Assembly: GCA_001465935.1 (NCBI GenBank)
Contig: LNKV01000044.1
Location: 147,709-211,708 of the forward strand
Length of the DNA stretch: 64,000 bases
Direction of reading: 5' to 3'
Origin: Clarireedia homoeocarpa
Lineage: Eukaryota > Ascomycota > Leotiomycetes > Helotiales > Rutstroemiaceae
Position 1 is the first letter of the stretch, and every line of letters begins with the position of its first letter. Shown one piece after another: positions 44,783-56,949 of the stretch. The position numbers and the translations under genes were made by a program. The notes under the pieces were generated by a model, which saw nothing but the letters and a program-made list of their open reading frames with translations, was not told the origin of the DNA and made no database searches.

Positions 44783-45298
44783 AGATGGTTTGTGGCGGGA
44801 ACAGAGTAATTGGGACGGGGAGGAAACAGGTAACTGATCATACAGAGAGTAGCATTTGACAGCCAAGAGCATATCATAATGGGTAGGAGCATGGCGTTTG
44901 GGGCGAGATACCATACTTTTATAAAGGATGTAACACATGAATGCTTCTTTAGAATAAGGGCATCCATCATACTGAGCAACCTCACACCATAACCGCAAGC
45001 TCATTTGAAACCAACTCTTCATAATCCATATTTATATTCAGATGTTACTCTCTCTAAGTAAAGCTAGACCAAGCTTGGTCCAACCAGATGTCATACAACG
45101 CCATATATCATTGATTCAACTCAATTCTCCGCAGAGAGAAACTGATTGTGAACTCCACAGCTCCCCTCCATTCCCTATCCATCCAGGCGTTTTGAGAAAA
45201 AAAAGTAGTTATTCCAGCAACTGAAAATACATCCTCCCTATACCTCTGTTCTACCCCTTTATGGCTATTCAACATATATCGGATCCATCGTTGGTCTT
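44783..45298. other. Convergent 3' flanks
   Basis: 516 bases between the stop of the STEEP1-family gene and the stop of cdc4. Nothing recognisable. Confidence 0.5.
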
Positions 45299-46111
45299 CT
45301 AGTTTGCGAGGATTGTTCGGACAAGGTCTATTTTTCATCACATTAGCTTTCTCTTCCACAATGTATTTTCCTGCCACGCCCTCTTTCTCTCGCTTTCTGG
45401 CAACCCCCGCACTCCAGGCCTCCCTTGTCTCCAAATGAAGAGATAAAAAAGTCATACCGGTGTAATTAATCTCCCCAGAACTAGTATCAACAGCCTTCAA
45501 CAGCTCATCCACCTCCTCATCGCTCATCTTCTCCCCCAAGTTTGTCAAAATATATCTCAGTTGACCAACGCCAATGAATCCGGTAAGATTTTTGTCGAAA
45601 ACTTGGAAACCCCGACAGTATTCTTCCGGCTCGCCTGGGTCGCGGAATCCGCCCGGTCGGTTAAGGACTTTGGAGAATGTCTCGAAGTCGACTAAACGCA
45701 AATGCCATTAGGTTTTGTTTTCCATGAAAGTGATTGTGAGAAAACTCCTTTTGAGCGCAGCGAATTAGAAGGGTATGGGGCAACCTTATGAATAAACCAT
45801 CATGGCTGTTGACAAGAGGGGTTATGCACAGTGTCAAGGTCCCAAATATCCTTCAACTCGCAGCGCTCCGTGTGTTTTCGTGTCTGCAGCAAGGTAGAAA
45901 CTAGAAGAGATAGGAACATACAATCGCCGCCGACATTCTTCTCCAATTCTCTAATCTCGTTCAGTGTCGGGTTTTGACCGCATGCTCTAAGCAGATCTCC
46001 CAATTGATCCAGCTGCACACGCTGAGTACCACGCTTGTCGAAGAGTTGGAATGCTTCTCTGTAGTTTGTGGAGGCCTGTGAATCGTAGGTTGGACGGTTA
46101 GTTGAAGACAT
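45299..46111 (-). CDS. cdc4: Myosin essential light chain Cdc4 (EF-hand protein)
   Basis: Three exons: 46111-45922, 45691-45458, 45327-45299; 453 nt, 150 residues. Cdc4-type light chains bind the IQ motif of type II (and V) myosin and are needed for the cytokinetic ring at septation. EF-hand-like pairs are visible: EAFQLFDKRGTQRVQLDQLGDLL (degenerate loop) and GFQVFDKNLTGFIGVGQLRYIL, then GEKMSDEEVDELLKAVDTSSGEINYT. The linker VLNRPGGFRDPGEPEEYC is diagnostic of this light chain rather than calmodulin. The last exon is tiny and encodes DLVRTILAN and the stop, joined through a TAG acceptor at 45328-45330. Most loops lack full calcium ligands, as expected for this family. Intron 1 is about 230 nt. 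Confidence 0.93.
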
Positions 46112-47525
46112 TTTGGGTTTGAGAGATGTGTGATTGATGTATGGGTAGTGCGTGGTAGTCGTGGTAATAAGAGTATGTGATGCGATAAAATGGATTGTGA
46201 TGCTTTGTGGAAGGGTATAGAATTTGAATTGAATTGAATTGATTGTTTAGTCGTAAGAGTGCTTGTTGTGATGTGATATTGAAAGAAAGGAACAGAGAGT
46301 TGTGTATCCAGGATGCGAGCAAAACAAATGGAAAGTTGGTCCACCAAGCAAATAGATCCCTTTTGCTCCTTCCTGCCACTCAACTATTGGGATTCGCGCC
46401 TGCAACTCGACTGGCCGTTGTAGCAAAACCGGGAATCGGGAAGGGAGAACGTAAAGTAAACACTATTTCGGCTTTGGATTGGACAGGAAAGGATCGGATT
46501 TTCGGTAAGGAATATGGGAAGGGGAAGGGAACGGAAGGGGGAAGGGGGAAGGGTATTACTGGAAAGAGGATAGAGGGAACGTGACATACCATTTTGAGGG
46601 ATTGGGTTGAGTTCGTTTTGATTACTTTGTTATGCGACAACGACAAGGACAACGGCAACGACAGCGACAACGATGTGATTTCTGCGGAGGAGGATGAAAA
46701 CGATGAAGAGATGTAGTTGATGGAGATGAACCTTATGTATCGCTCTTTAAATTTACCTTTGGGTCCGTGCAAATTATGCTGTGCGTGGTGAAGATGAACG
46801 GCCGTCTAACTTACCAAAGCACTAAAGTTATGTGTTGTTCTTGGGCAATTGTTTGGTGAGACGGCATTTAAGGGGTGCCATAGCAACGAATGAACCGCAG
46901 CGGGGACGTGGGCGGTGAGCGCGTCTTTGGGATGGAACAACTTCGGATATTTGAATATGTTTTTGGATATGTATACCACATATATACATTTGTTATACAC
47001 TTGTTATACATTTGTTATGCATTTATGACGATAGATCAATCGGCAGAATTTGCATCACTCTTGCTTAGACATAGTCAATACGTAACATGTCTTTAATTCT
47101 GTGTGAAGCACGTCATCTCTTTGTCCCCGGAGCGACCTTGAACGTTTCTCATATGCATGTCGGCTCTACATCATCACCACGGTTTGTTGGGAGACTTGTT
47201 CGTATCAGTTCGGTGTATCCTCCGTTACAAGAACAACCTGCCAGTGAGTGTAACATATATTCGGAGACCTGAACAACCAGCAGCATTATGGTAGAATGAG
47301 CAACTATCAACTTCTTATGCCGTGCATTACATTTGCGCCTTGATAGGTATGACTTCGAGGCCAGACCACTGTGGATCAAGTTTCCTTATGTATACTCAAG
47401 TCTTCGACTTCCCCATGCTCTAGTTGCCCACCCGTGACCCAACACCATCATACTATCATACCATCATAACAATCAATATCATTGAGATTATGCCGCATCG
47501 CAAGTAGGCTACCTTTGCGCGGGTT
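46112..47525. other. Intergenic: cdc4 upstream region and CoA-binding gene 3' flank
   Basis: 1.4 kb. Purine-rich tracts (about 46505-46560) and a GACAAC-type repeat (about 46630-46680) are present; the frames at 46243-46772 are motif-free and low in complexity. No gene is supported. Confidence 0.5.
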
Positions 47526-48084
47526 TCACAACTTCAACTCCCTTCCAGCTGATTTGGCTGCTTCCTCCCCATCAACTAGCACGCACCACCCCTCATGCCC
47601 ACCACCGTCACCACCCACACCTCCCTCAAACTCCTTGAGAGCAAATTCCAAGGTCTCATCATCAAAGGTGCCTGGCTGCAACCACACACTCTTAATTCCC
47701 AATGACTTCGCTTCTTCCAATACTTTCTTTGTTACCTTCGGCGGCGTGATGATGCTGACACCTGTTTCTGTTGGATGCGGAAGGGCGGAGAGATTGGGCA
47801 AGGTCGGGTAAGAAGTCAACTCCGAGGAGGGGTACCGCTGACGAGCTTCAATGGCCGGAGCAGAAGGATTTATGGGAGTAACGGGTAAGCCATGCTGAAT
47901 ATACCATGTGAAAACTGCAGAGAAACTTGTTAGCCGCAACTTCTATTATAATGGGCGAGGCGGGGAATAGTTCTATACTTTTATGGCCGAACTTGGCAGG
48001 ATCTGAAGAGGCGCCTACCACGGCAAAGTACGGAGAGGAGAAAAACGTTCGCGCAGCTGCTTCAGTGGCCATCTTTCGAAGCAT
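47526..48084 (-). CDS. CoA-binding-fold protein (YccU/CoA_binding family)
   Basis: Two exons: 48084-47979 and 47914-47526; 495 nt, 164 residues (160 if the second in-frame ATG, at 48072, is used; it gives MATEAAART and looks equally good). The Rossmann-like CoA-binding fold begins YFAVVGASSDPAKFGHK, where GASSDP is the nucleotide-loop motif, and continues across the intron into IFTWYIQHGLPVTPINP, SVIITPP-like VSIITPPKVTKKVLEEAKSLGIKSVWLQPGTFDDE and a Gly-rich loop before GWCVLVDG. Bacterial relatives (YccU) and fungal homologues bind CoA or a related nucleotide; the physiological role is unknown. It stands head-to-head with the NACHT-ankyrin gene, 290 bases apart. Confidence 0.88.
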
Positions 48085-48374
48085 AAATGGCCGAAGATTG
48101 TAAGTCGGGAGATTTTACCTGTGGGAAAATATAAGAGCGTAGAAGAGCGTTGAACGTATAAGAGCGTTGAACGTCTCTTCCCTTTGAGTATCTTTTGGTT
48201 CGCCTTGAATTTAAATCAAAGAAGCTCGGGGGGGAGTTCTGGGTAATATGTATCCGATGGGCCGCGCCTCACGTGTCTGCCTGCAGGAATACCGCGGGGT
48301 TTCCTAGCTGCCCTGCTTGTTATCCTCAACCTCGGGTCAAATGCTCGACTTCGCGGGCTCACAAATGAAGATAA

Positions 48375-51300
48375 ATGTCTTCTCAATTGAAACCCGTGCC
48401 GACGGATCAGGATGATCCGGATGGCCAGGATGGCCAGGACTTTGTGTTTGTGAATGAGGTTGAGAGCGAGCCTGATGATCTCGAGGTAGATGGAGCCGCC
48501 ATCGAAAAAAATCCAGAAATAGCTGAACCACACAGATTATCTCCATGATTCCAGCGAGTATCAGAAGCACTTGCGATCACACATCAGTGGCACGAATCTC
48601 TGGACGAAAGACACAGATCCATTTCGAAAATGGCACGATTCTCCTTCTCATAGTTCCCTCTGGATCAAAGCTACAGCAGGTGTCGGCAAAAGCGTGTTTG
48701 CAGCTGTTACTGCATCTCAATTGGCGCAAGAGGAGAATGTTCCCGTACTTTTTTTCTTTTTCCGTCAGATTATTGCTACCAACCACGATCCCAACTATCT
48801 TACAAGGGACTTCATTTCGCAAGTGCTACCTCACAGTCAATTATTGCAAAAACGGATGAGACGACTCATCGACAAAGGTCGATCCTCTGAAAGTGTTCCG
48901 ACAAGCGAGTTTTGGTCGTATTTGCTCGATTCTCTGGATGCACTGTCTAAAGTCTATTGTATAATTGATGGATTGGACGAGATGGACATGGCCCGGGAGG
49001 TCTTTTTGAATAGCCTTGTTGAGCTTGGAAAACGCAAACCATCGTCAATCAAGATCTTAATGACAAGCCGGCCGCTACCTTGGATCGAAGCTCGTTTGAA
49101 GAATCCCTCGGTGCTGCAACTACGATTGAACCGAGCCATGGTAGATAGAGATATATCTACTTACGTTGGGCACAGACTGCGCCATCGTTCAGACCTATCA
49201 GATGATGTCAAGGCTGCATTTAGGCAATCGATGGAAAGCAAAGCAAACGGTTCATTTCTGTATGCACGCCTCATGATGGATGAATTGATGGAGCATTTAA
49301 GAAACATTATCCCCGACATAGCTTACATTCAGCGATCACTGAGTTGGCTACCGCAGAATCTAGAGGAAATGTATGACGGTATGCTTTTGGACTATTCTCT
49401 TAGATCGCATGTCCCTCAAGAGCTACAGGTAGCAATCTTACGCTGTGTGACGCATTCAACACGCCCTCTACGCCTTATTGAGCTTACAGCTATGCTCCAC
49501 TATATTCCATCGAATGACAAAATCATATGTATGATCCGGCGTCTCTAAGATACCAGTCTACCGCGGTCTTGAAAGAACAAAAATCACTAATTCGAAACGC
49601 TTGTGGTCCGCTGCTCGAGATTCTCCCAGATGAAACAATTTCTATCATTCATCATTCCTTCACAGAGTATTTGACAGACACTGGCAGACTTGGAAAATCG
49701 TCCGCAGTCCACCCTCAATTTCCTGTCATCCTACCAATGCCGACCCATTACATCCTTGCTTATGCTTGCTTGAGATACATGGGTTATTTGGATGACTGGG
49801 ACATTCAACCTTTCACAGTCAGAAAACCACAGCAAATTAATGATGATATCCTCCGACTTCACGATTTCAACATTCGTTTCCCCCTTATTAAATATGCTAT
49901 AGGGAATTGGTATGTTCATCTAAGAGCTCTAGAAGTGCAGAATCACGATTATATCAATGACCCGGCCTCTTGTACCGGCAAAACAGAAGTATTCGAGTCG
50001 TTGAGTGGGTTCTTTCATTCTAATGAACGACATCGTTGTCTTGCTTGGATCGACTTGACCTGGTCCAGACGCCCGGGACAGATGGGCAGACGGGCCAACC
50101 CAAAATATGTCGAACCGCTCCATGTAGCCGCTTCATGCGGTTTGACAAGTTACGCTCGGCATCTCCTGGCTTGTGGTACCGAGGTCATAAGTTCAAGTCG
50201 CCAGGCCCAGCTCCAGGCCCAGCTCTTAACCCCTCTCATGCTTGCATCTGAGAATGGGTTTCTTGATATGGTGGAATTACTGATAGCCCATGACCCTCAA
50301 GTAGATCACGGTGAAGTTCCTTTATGGTTTCCAACCTTTACATTATTCTACCCAAGCAAATCATCACCTCATTGTAAGACGATTATTGGTGGCAGGAGCA
50401 TCTCCCACAGTGACTGTTGAAGGGAGACACAGTAACACCCCAGAGGATAAAGGAAATGCCACACCCTTGTACTTGGCCTGCACAACGGATGCGGTTGAGT
50501 CATTAGTTGAGATGATTCCTTACACACCACCGGAGAGGCTAAGTTATGCCCTTCATTACGCGATTGAGGGCAACAAAGTGGCTGCCATTGAAGCGCTCCT
50601 AGCATCGCCCTATGTTTATCCCAATGGTGGTAATGATCCATATTCTGACGGCCGGCCTCTTTATCATGCAGTCAGAAAGGGAAATCCTTTAATTGTTAAA
50701 GCCTTACTTAGTAAAGGTGCAGACCCAAACCAAACATCTAGATTTAAGTTAACTCCACTTCATGCTTTGACTCAGTATTCCTACACCCATCTACAAAATG
50801 AGATCGAACTCGAGAATTGTAAAAAATGCTTTCATCAACTCATCAAAGCTGGTGCGGATATCAATTCTTCCACTGAAGATGGCCAGACAGCTCTACACTT
50901 CGCCGTTGCCCTTGAGGACAAAAGCTTCTCGTATGAGCTTTCGAAATTATTCCTAGAGAGAGGCGCGGATCCAAATGTTCGAGATGAACGAGGCAATACC
51001 GTTCTTCATAACCTCCGCATAGAATCAGATGCTACTCTTATGATCAGCCTTCTTATAAAACATCAAGCAGACACTAGTACCGGACGTAATAATGATGGTG
51101 AAACGCCCTTGCATTCAATCATCACAAAGTCATACGCAGGAGGAAACTTACAGCCAATTCTCCATTACTTCAGAGATTACCAGGCAAAAGATCCCCGAGG
51201 CAATACTGCACTGCATCTAGCGATAGTCAAGCTCATAGAAGCCGTCTCGGCTGACAGAGTTCAATCTTATGCAAAGATGGTGACGGACCTTTTAGGGGCT

Positions 51301-54300
51301 GGATGTGACCCCACCAACAGAAATGATGATGGGCTCACCCCATTGCTACTCTTATTCTCGTATCATCGCACGCTCCGCAGCTCTTCGGACAGATCTTGCT
51401 GGGAATCCTTTTATGATCAATTGCGGCGACAGGTTATACCTGCTCTACTCCAGCATGGAGATAGTTTGGAGACCACAGACTATGATGGCCGAACAATTTT
51501 GCTTCGGGCGGTGACCGAGCTTAAACTAGACCATGGCATACTCGTCCCTATGTTACTTGATATAGGGGCTGCTAAAGATGCCCGCGATCATGAAGGTAAT
51601 ACAGTATTGCATCTTCTCTGCAAAAAGGGTGGCAGTGTTGCACTCTTTGAATACCTGGCCGACAAGGGAGTGAACTTCTTCGCTGTTAATCATGCTGGGA
51701 ATACTTTACTTCATGAGATAGGAAGAGCTCACAGTCTGAACACCCTCTTGCAATTCCTTCTTGGAAAAGATTTATCTGCTACGGCGCGAAACAATCTGGG
51801 TCAAAGTCCGCTTTATATGATCTGCGGGATAAGACGAAGTAATGATTCATTGCAACCAATTCTCAAATCTGAACTCGTAAAGTGTCTTGAGATATACGAT
51901 AGAAATGGCATTCGACCAATACATCTAGCAGCTTCTATATCCGAGAGTTATATATAACAGCTCGTTGAAAGTGGTGCTGACGCCACAGCGAAAACTCTGG
52001 AGGGTAGGACCACACTGCACGTTGCATGTCAAGCACGTCAGCCTAACATCGTTGGCTACCTACTAGACCACTATTCCCTAATTTCACAGCCCCATATTAT
52101 AGATATACAGGACAGGTCTGGCCGTACAGCGATACACGACGCGTGTCGTTCTGGGCGACCCGAAAGCGTAAGACTACTGCTTGATGCCAGGGCCATACTT
52201 AAGAATGAAATTTCTCCGCTCTTTGCTTGTATCGAGTATAGAGACGAGGAAATTCTGTGGTCGTCCATGGGACGACAATTATCGCCTAAGCCCATTCTAG
52301 ACGCTGCCGGCATTCTAATTACAGACCCGCGACGGCCCCCTGTAGAGGAAATAACGCCTTGGAGACGACCTTCCATTATCGCATCTCCAAACCCACAGCC
52401 CACGAAAGGAAGTCACCTTGACACTGAGTCAACACGAATTGGCGAGATTGTGATAATGCTTCTGCATCATGGCGCTGACGTCTTTGCTCGGGCCTATGGA
52501 AAATCTGTCATCGAAAAGGCAATAAGCTCTGAGTGCGAATCAATACTCGATGTCCTTCTGCTATACGCTGAAGAAAAACATTCTAGCAGACTCGGAGGCT
52601 CTTCCACGATAGACCTATATACAACAGTTAGCAAGCGAGACTTCGCTGAAGACTACCTACGGCTGAGGTCCATTCAGTTACCTAAACTCATTCAGTCGAA
52701 AATCATACCCGGCCAAGACAACATTGTAGTATATAGTCAGTTGCTTGCACTTGAGAAGTATAACATCTTTGAGAAGCTTGTGGATATAGGTGTCGACTTT
52801 ACTCCAAGACCTGGACCGGACAGTTTTCTACATATACTTACCTCTCGCGGATATACATCGTTGTTGAAAACACTCGGTCGCACCGTCAAGCAACCATGGG
52901 TAGATAGCATCCAATCTGCTGAGAAGGACAAGACAATAACTCCTTTCCTGATAGTAGCTTGTGCTAGAGAACTCCCAAATCTAGACGTGATTAGAGTTCT
53001 AGTCGAGGACTTTGGTGCCAGCGTGAACTGTGAGTATATCCCCATGAATGGACTTAGCTTGAACAGACCATGTGCACTATTGCACGAATTAGCCAAAGGG
53101 AAGGAATGGTGGAAACTAGGGGCGATGAAATACTTATTGGACTACAGAGCAGATCCGAATTTGGAGAGTCCGAAAACCCAAATGAGCCAAAGTACTATAC
53201 ATTATGTTTACGACAATAGAGAAAAGTTGTTCTTGCTCCTCCAACATGGTCTTGATCCAAACTCGATAGGTGGAAATGGATATACTTGTCTTCGAGAAGT
53301 ACTGAAGAACGTCGACCAACTTCGTTTTCTTGTCCAAGTTGGCGTGGATGTTAATGCCGGAAGTAAACATATTATATTTTCCGCTATCGAAACATTAAAC
53401 ATCTTCACTTTACGGGTATTACTGGAGCTTGGTGCGAACTGCAATACTATGTATCCCAAAAGGCCAGCCGAAAAACTCGAGAGTAAAAGGCTTTATTATG
53501 ACTACCCTCTAAGCTATGCTGCCGCGAAGATCTTCGATACTCCGAAGTATCGACGCCGCGCGACTAATATTATACGAATACTGCTGGAGCATAGTGCGAA
53601 TCCATATGAGAACATCGTAAGCGGTGGCAGGCAGAAGACCGTTCTACATCATCTTTTCGAACACGGTGGGGTTCTGCAGCCGTTTTATGAGATCAAGAAA
53701 CTGGACCTTGAATTGAGAGATTCATCAGGACGTATATTACTCTTGGCAGTATCTCTATCCAAATTTGGGACAACATCTCCACAAGAATATGCTGGGATGC
53801 CTATCAGCACTTATCTGATTAAGGATGATACGGTTTCTGATTTGTTGGAAGAAGACCCAACAGAACCCGAAATTTTACCTGCCAACAGGTTATATAACCT
53901 AGGCTCGAATTTGCTGGTACAAGACAACGATGGGAATAACGTCTTACATCACCTTCTTGCTAATGTTCCTTGCGCGAATTCAAGATTCGATGAAGCCATC
54001 GCGGCCTTCATCAAAGATGCTCCGATCATAGCGCAGCAAAAGAATAAAGCAGGCCTGACACTATTACATGTAGCCATTGCCACCAAACGCATTTAGCCTA
54101 TTAATATTCTGATCGCAGCCGGAGCAGACATCCAGGAGCCTAGCCCGGACGGAAACATAGTGCTACACCATCTTGCTGACTCCTTGAACGATCCTGGCAT
54201 AGCCAAAAATTTCCAAAACTACATTGAACAAGGCGTCTGTATCAACGCTATCAATCCCAACGGCGAGACTCCCATCTTCTCGTATCTTCGCCATACAGAG

Positions 54301-54669
54301 CATGAATACGACGAGACCTTGAGAGATATAATATCGAAGGATAATCCTCACCCTACACGGACTTATATACCTATCTTTCTCAAGGCTAGTGCAGACTTCT
54401 TTTATAAAAACAACGAAGGGGAAACACTTCTCTATATCCTTGCGAAACGAATAACGAACCCGGAATCGCTATCAAGATTCTCCATGATCGCGCAACAAGC
54501 AAGAGCAGATGTAAAGAAATTGAGGGTAGCGGATACGGTGGACGCATTTAGGTTGTTGATGGATATGGGGTTGGATCCAATAGTGGAAGATAATGCACTT
54601 AGGACTTCGTTGGATGTTGCGGCTGCCTGTGGGAATGGGGAGATTCTGGACTTGGTTAGGGAGGACTGA
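48375..54669 (+). pseudogene. NACHT-ankyrin STAND (NLR-like) gene, disrupted
   Basis: About 6.3 kb of continuous homology to fungal NLR-like STAND proteins: a short N-terminus from the ATG at 48375, the pre-NACHT block (SSEYQKHLRSHISGTNLW), the NACHT ATPase with Walker A ATAGVGKSV (about 48671-48697) and Walker B YCIIDGLDEMD (about 48955-48987), a winged-helix region (LLEILPDETISIIHHSFTEYL) and then, from about 50100, at least 20 ankyrin repeats (GADPN, GNTVLH, GQTALHFAV patterns) up to the TGA at 54667-54669. Lesions: a frame change at a 7-A run (48505-48511) with a TAG at 48520-48522; frame change near 49520-49550; frame change near 50300; TAA at 51955-51957; TAG at 54094-54096. Between lesions the frame is open and motif-rich, so decay is recent. 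Short introns cannot explain the breaks: candidates would be under 40 nt and would delete conserved residues. No effector domain (HET, patatin) is seen upstream. Confidence 0.85.
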
Positions 54670-55846
54670 AAGTGCGGAGCAAATAGGGAGAAGGAGATTC
54701 TCGTACGGATGAATGGTCTTGGACTTGGATCTTATAGTGGTTTCGTTTGATTCAGGGTTTTTGGATTTCGGTAGATATGACGTTCTTCTTGATACCCTCA
54801 TTACATTAGTTGACGATTGATGATTGATGATATTTTTTCTCGTTCATAATTAGCAGAGACCTTCAATAGCTAGACCTTGGGGGCTTCGTAGTCGCTGTTT
54901 TGCTGTCTGGGGAATGGCGGAGAGTGACCTCGATCGGTGCGCTGCACTCAAGAGAGTATGTGGTTATTAAACATATAGCATTCACTCCATCATATTCCAA
55001 GTCTGATTTGATATTTTATTGGGATTCTTCATACGCGGCGTACTTCATGGTCTTACTGTTTGTTATAGGTCCTGAGGGACTATCTTCAGCAACCAATCCC
55101 TCCTAACCTCTTTGTCACTGTCTACGTACTTTGCCCTTTAATGTTGGACTTAATTAATTATCGGGTTTTTCGACATTTGGTTTCGTCATTTCTACTCTTC
55201 CGTCATCATTTCATAAATACATGACATGAAAACAACTCACATAACTATTAGACTTCCATTGAAATATCTCATGGATTCTGTCATCTGGAAAAGGAGAGCT
55301 TCACGATAAACCCAAACAGCTGACCACGGCCTCCCTCTGTATTCGAGATAAGAATATAAAATAAAACAAACAGCGAAATCTCGCGGCTCGATGTGGCTAT
55401 TCTCAAGATCGCAAAGTCAGTCACTGTTAGCACCAAGACATCATTTCTACCAACACAGCCGATATAGGATGTCCAGCGAAAAATTTCCGGACCTCGACCC
55501 TGGCCGCGGGCTGTGTATTTGCCAAGTTCGTCCGGAACCAGCGAAGAGCAAATCGACCTTCATTCATACTGCGGCCGTCCAACCTGGAGTAGACCCAAGT
55601 CCAGGTCCGTACTTGTAGACGAGACGAAATTTTCTGTTGTGGAACGGTTCCTTGCTAGGCGTTGAGATGAGTTATTGGTCTGGGTTTGCCATCAGGAGTC
55701 TACATAAGTATCGTGCAATGGGTACTTTTGGCTTTTCAGCATCTGCACTTTCAATTACTATTTCCATTCTCATATCTATTTTCATCTTTTTCCTACCATT
55801 TAGTATTTATCGCGTTTCCTTGAGAAAATAGCAATCAACATTCATC
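54670..55846. other. Intergenic, no supported gene
   Basis: 1.18 kb. A 75-codon frame at 55391-55618 and a hydrophobic 64-codon frame at 55637-55831 have no recognisable domain; they lie in the likely 5' leader of the following gene. Confidence 0.45.
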
Positions 55847-56513
55847 ATGCCCGGGGGTCATTTGAACGCTCCAGGAAGTGGTAAAAACACCAGTGGCCAA
55901 AAGAAGTAAGGCCATTCCTCTCACAAAAAATTCTAGTGAAGTATCATTCTAAAAACATTTCTTTCTTGTGTGTTCTTGTAGACACCATGAATCACAATCA
56001 TCAAAACTTTCCAAATCAGAGAATGTCCCAGTTCAAGACACTATGATGGGGTCGCTCGCCCAAGGAACGGATGCGGATCTGGCAAAAATTGCAAAAGCCC
56101 TCATAGGTGTGCAAAGGAATCAGCAAGCTAGAGAGCAGAAGATGAACGAGGAGAAAGAGAAACGACGACGAGAGGATTTGCGAAAAAAGATGGAGGCAAA
56201 TGTCGCCAAGGCACGAGCTGCGGAAAAGACAACTCAAGAGAAGGGAGAGAGTTCGAAAGACGCCGATGCTACGACCGCCAGTACTTCTACTACTGCTTCT
56301 GCTCCTGCTCCCGCTCCCACTCCCGCTGCTTCTGCTTCCACTCCCAAACCATCTGCTGCCACCACTCCTGCTACTACCAGTGACAAGAAGAACAAGAAGC
56401 CCAAGCCCAAGCCCAAGAGAGGCAGAAGTGGTAAGGTTAAGGAGAAAGACCAGAATTCCAAAGGAACTAGAGCTCGATCCGAGAGTCGGGACTCCACGCA
56501 CAGTCGTCACTAG
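55847..56513 (+). CDS. Small lysine-rich hypothetical protein with coiled coil
   Basis: Two exons: 55847-55905 and 55982-56513; 591 nt, 196 residues. I do not recognise the family. After a Gly/Asn-rich start (MPGGHLNAPGSGKNTSGQKK) comes an acidic patch, then a highly charged helical segment (NQQAREQKMNEEKEKRRREDLRKKMEANVAKAR) likely to form a single helix or coiled coil, an Ala/Pro/Thr/Ser linker with AP repeats, and a strongly basic tail (KKNKKPKPKPKRGRSGKVK) that could bind RNA or act as a nuclear signal. The splice join KK/HHESQ keeps frame and the intron has a normal TTGTAG acceptor. No membrane segment or signal peptide. A ribosome- or RNA-associated role is only a guess. Confidence 0.65.
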
Positions 56514-56949
56514 TCCGCTGCGCGCATGTAGACCACAGATAGCATAATCATAGACCCGCAACTGGGTGGTCATTCTAGATAGAATCGTGCATCGATGTGC
56601 AATGATCAACGGAGTGATTTGGCGTTATGTTGTCGTACTGTATGTATGTATATATGTTACAAATGTCATTGAGTTAATCACTGCACTTTCACCGAAAAAT
56701 AAAAGCACAAACGTACGAGAACCGAAACGTGAAATTCAATTAAATGAAGCCAGAGACAACTAAATCTAAATTCAAAAGAAGAAGGTAAAAGTTGAAACAC
56801 AATCCGCGAGAGAAGAATCGTCTATAGGAAATTGAAGAGAAAAAAAAAACAACAAACGACAATTGCATAAAGACACTGTAATGTAACGAACGGATTGAAA
56901 CTTAAACCACACACATATACAACAACCGTACACCTATTCATAATGACAA
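56514..56949. other. Convergent 3' flanks
   Basis: 436 bases, AT-rich with A-runs (56838-56847). Nothing recognisable. Confidence 0.5.

Noticed and set aside
48486..48522. A 37-nt intron that would bypass the first lesion of the NACHT gene
   Set aside because: Too short for splicing here, and it would remove the conserved pre-NACHT motif that the other frame still encodes.
49531..49558. A 28-nt intron that would repair the second frame change of the NACHT gene
   Set aside because: Far below the workable intron size; the simplest reading is an indel.
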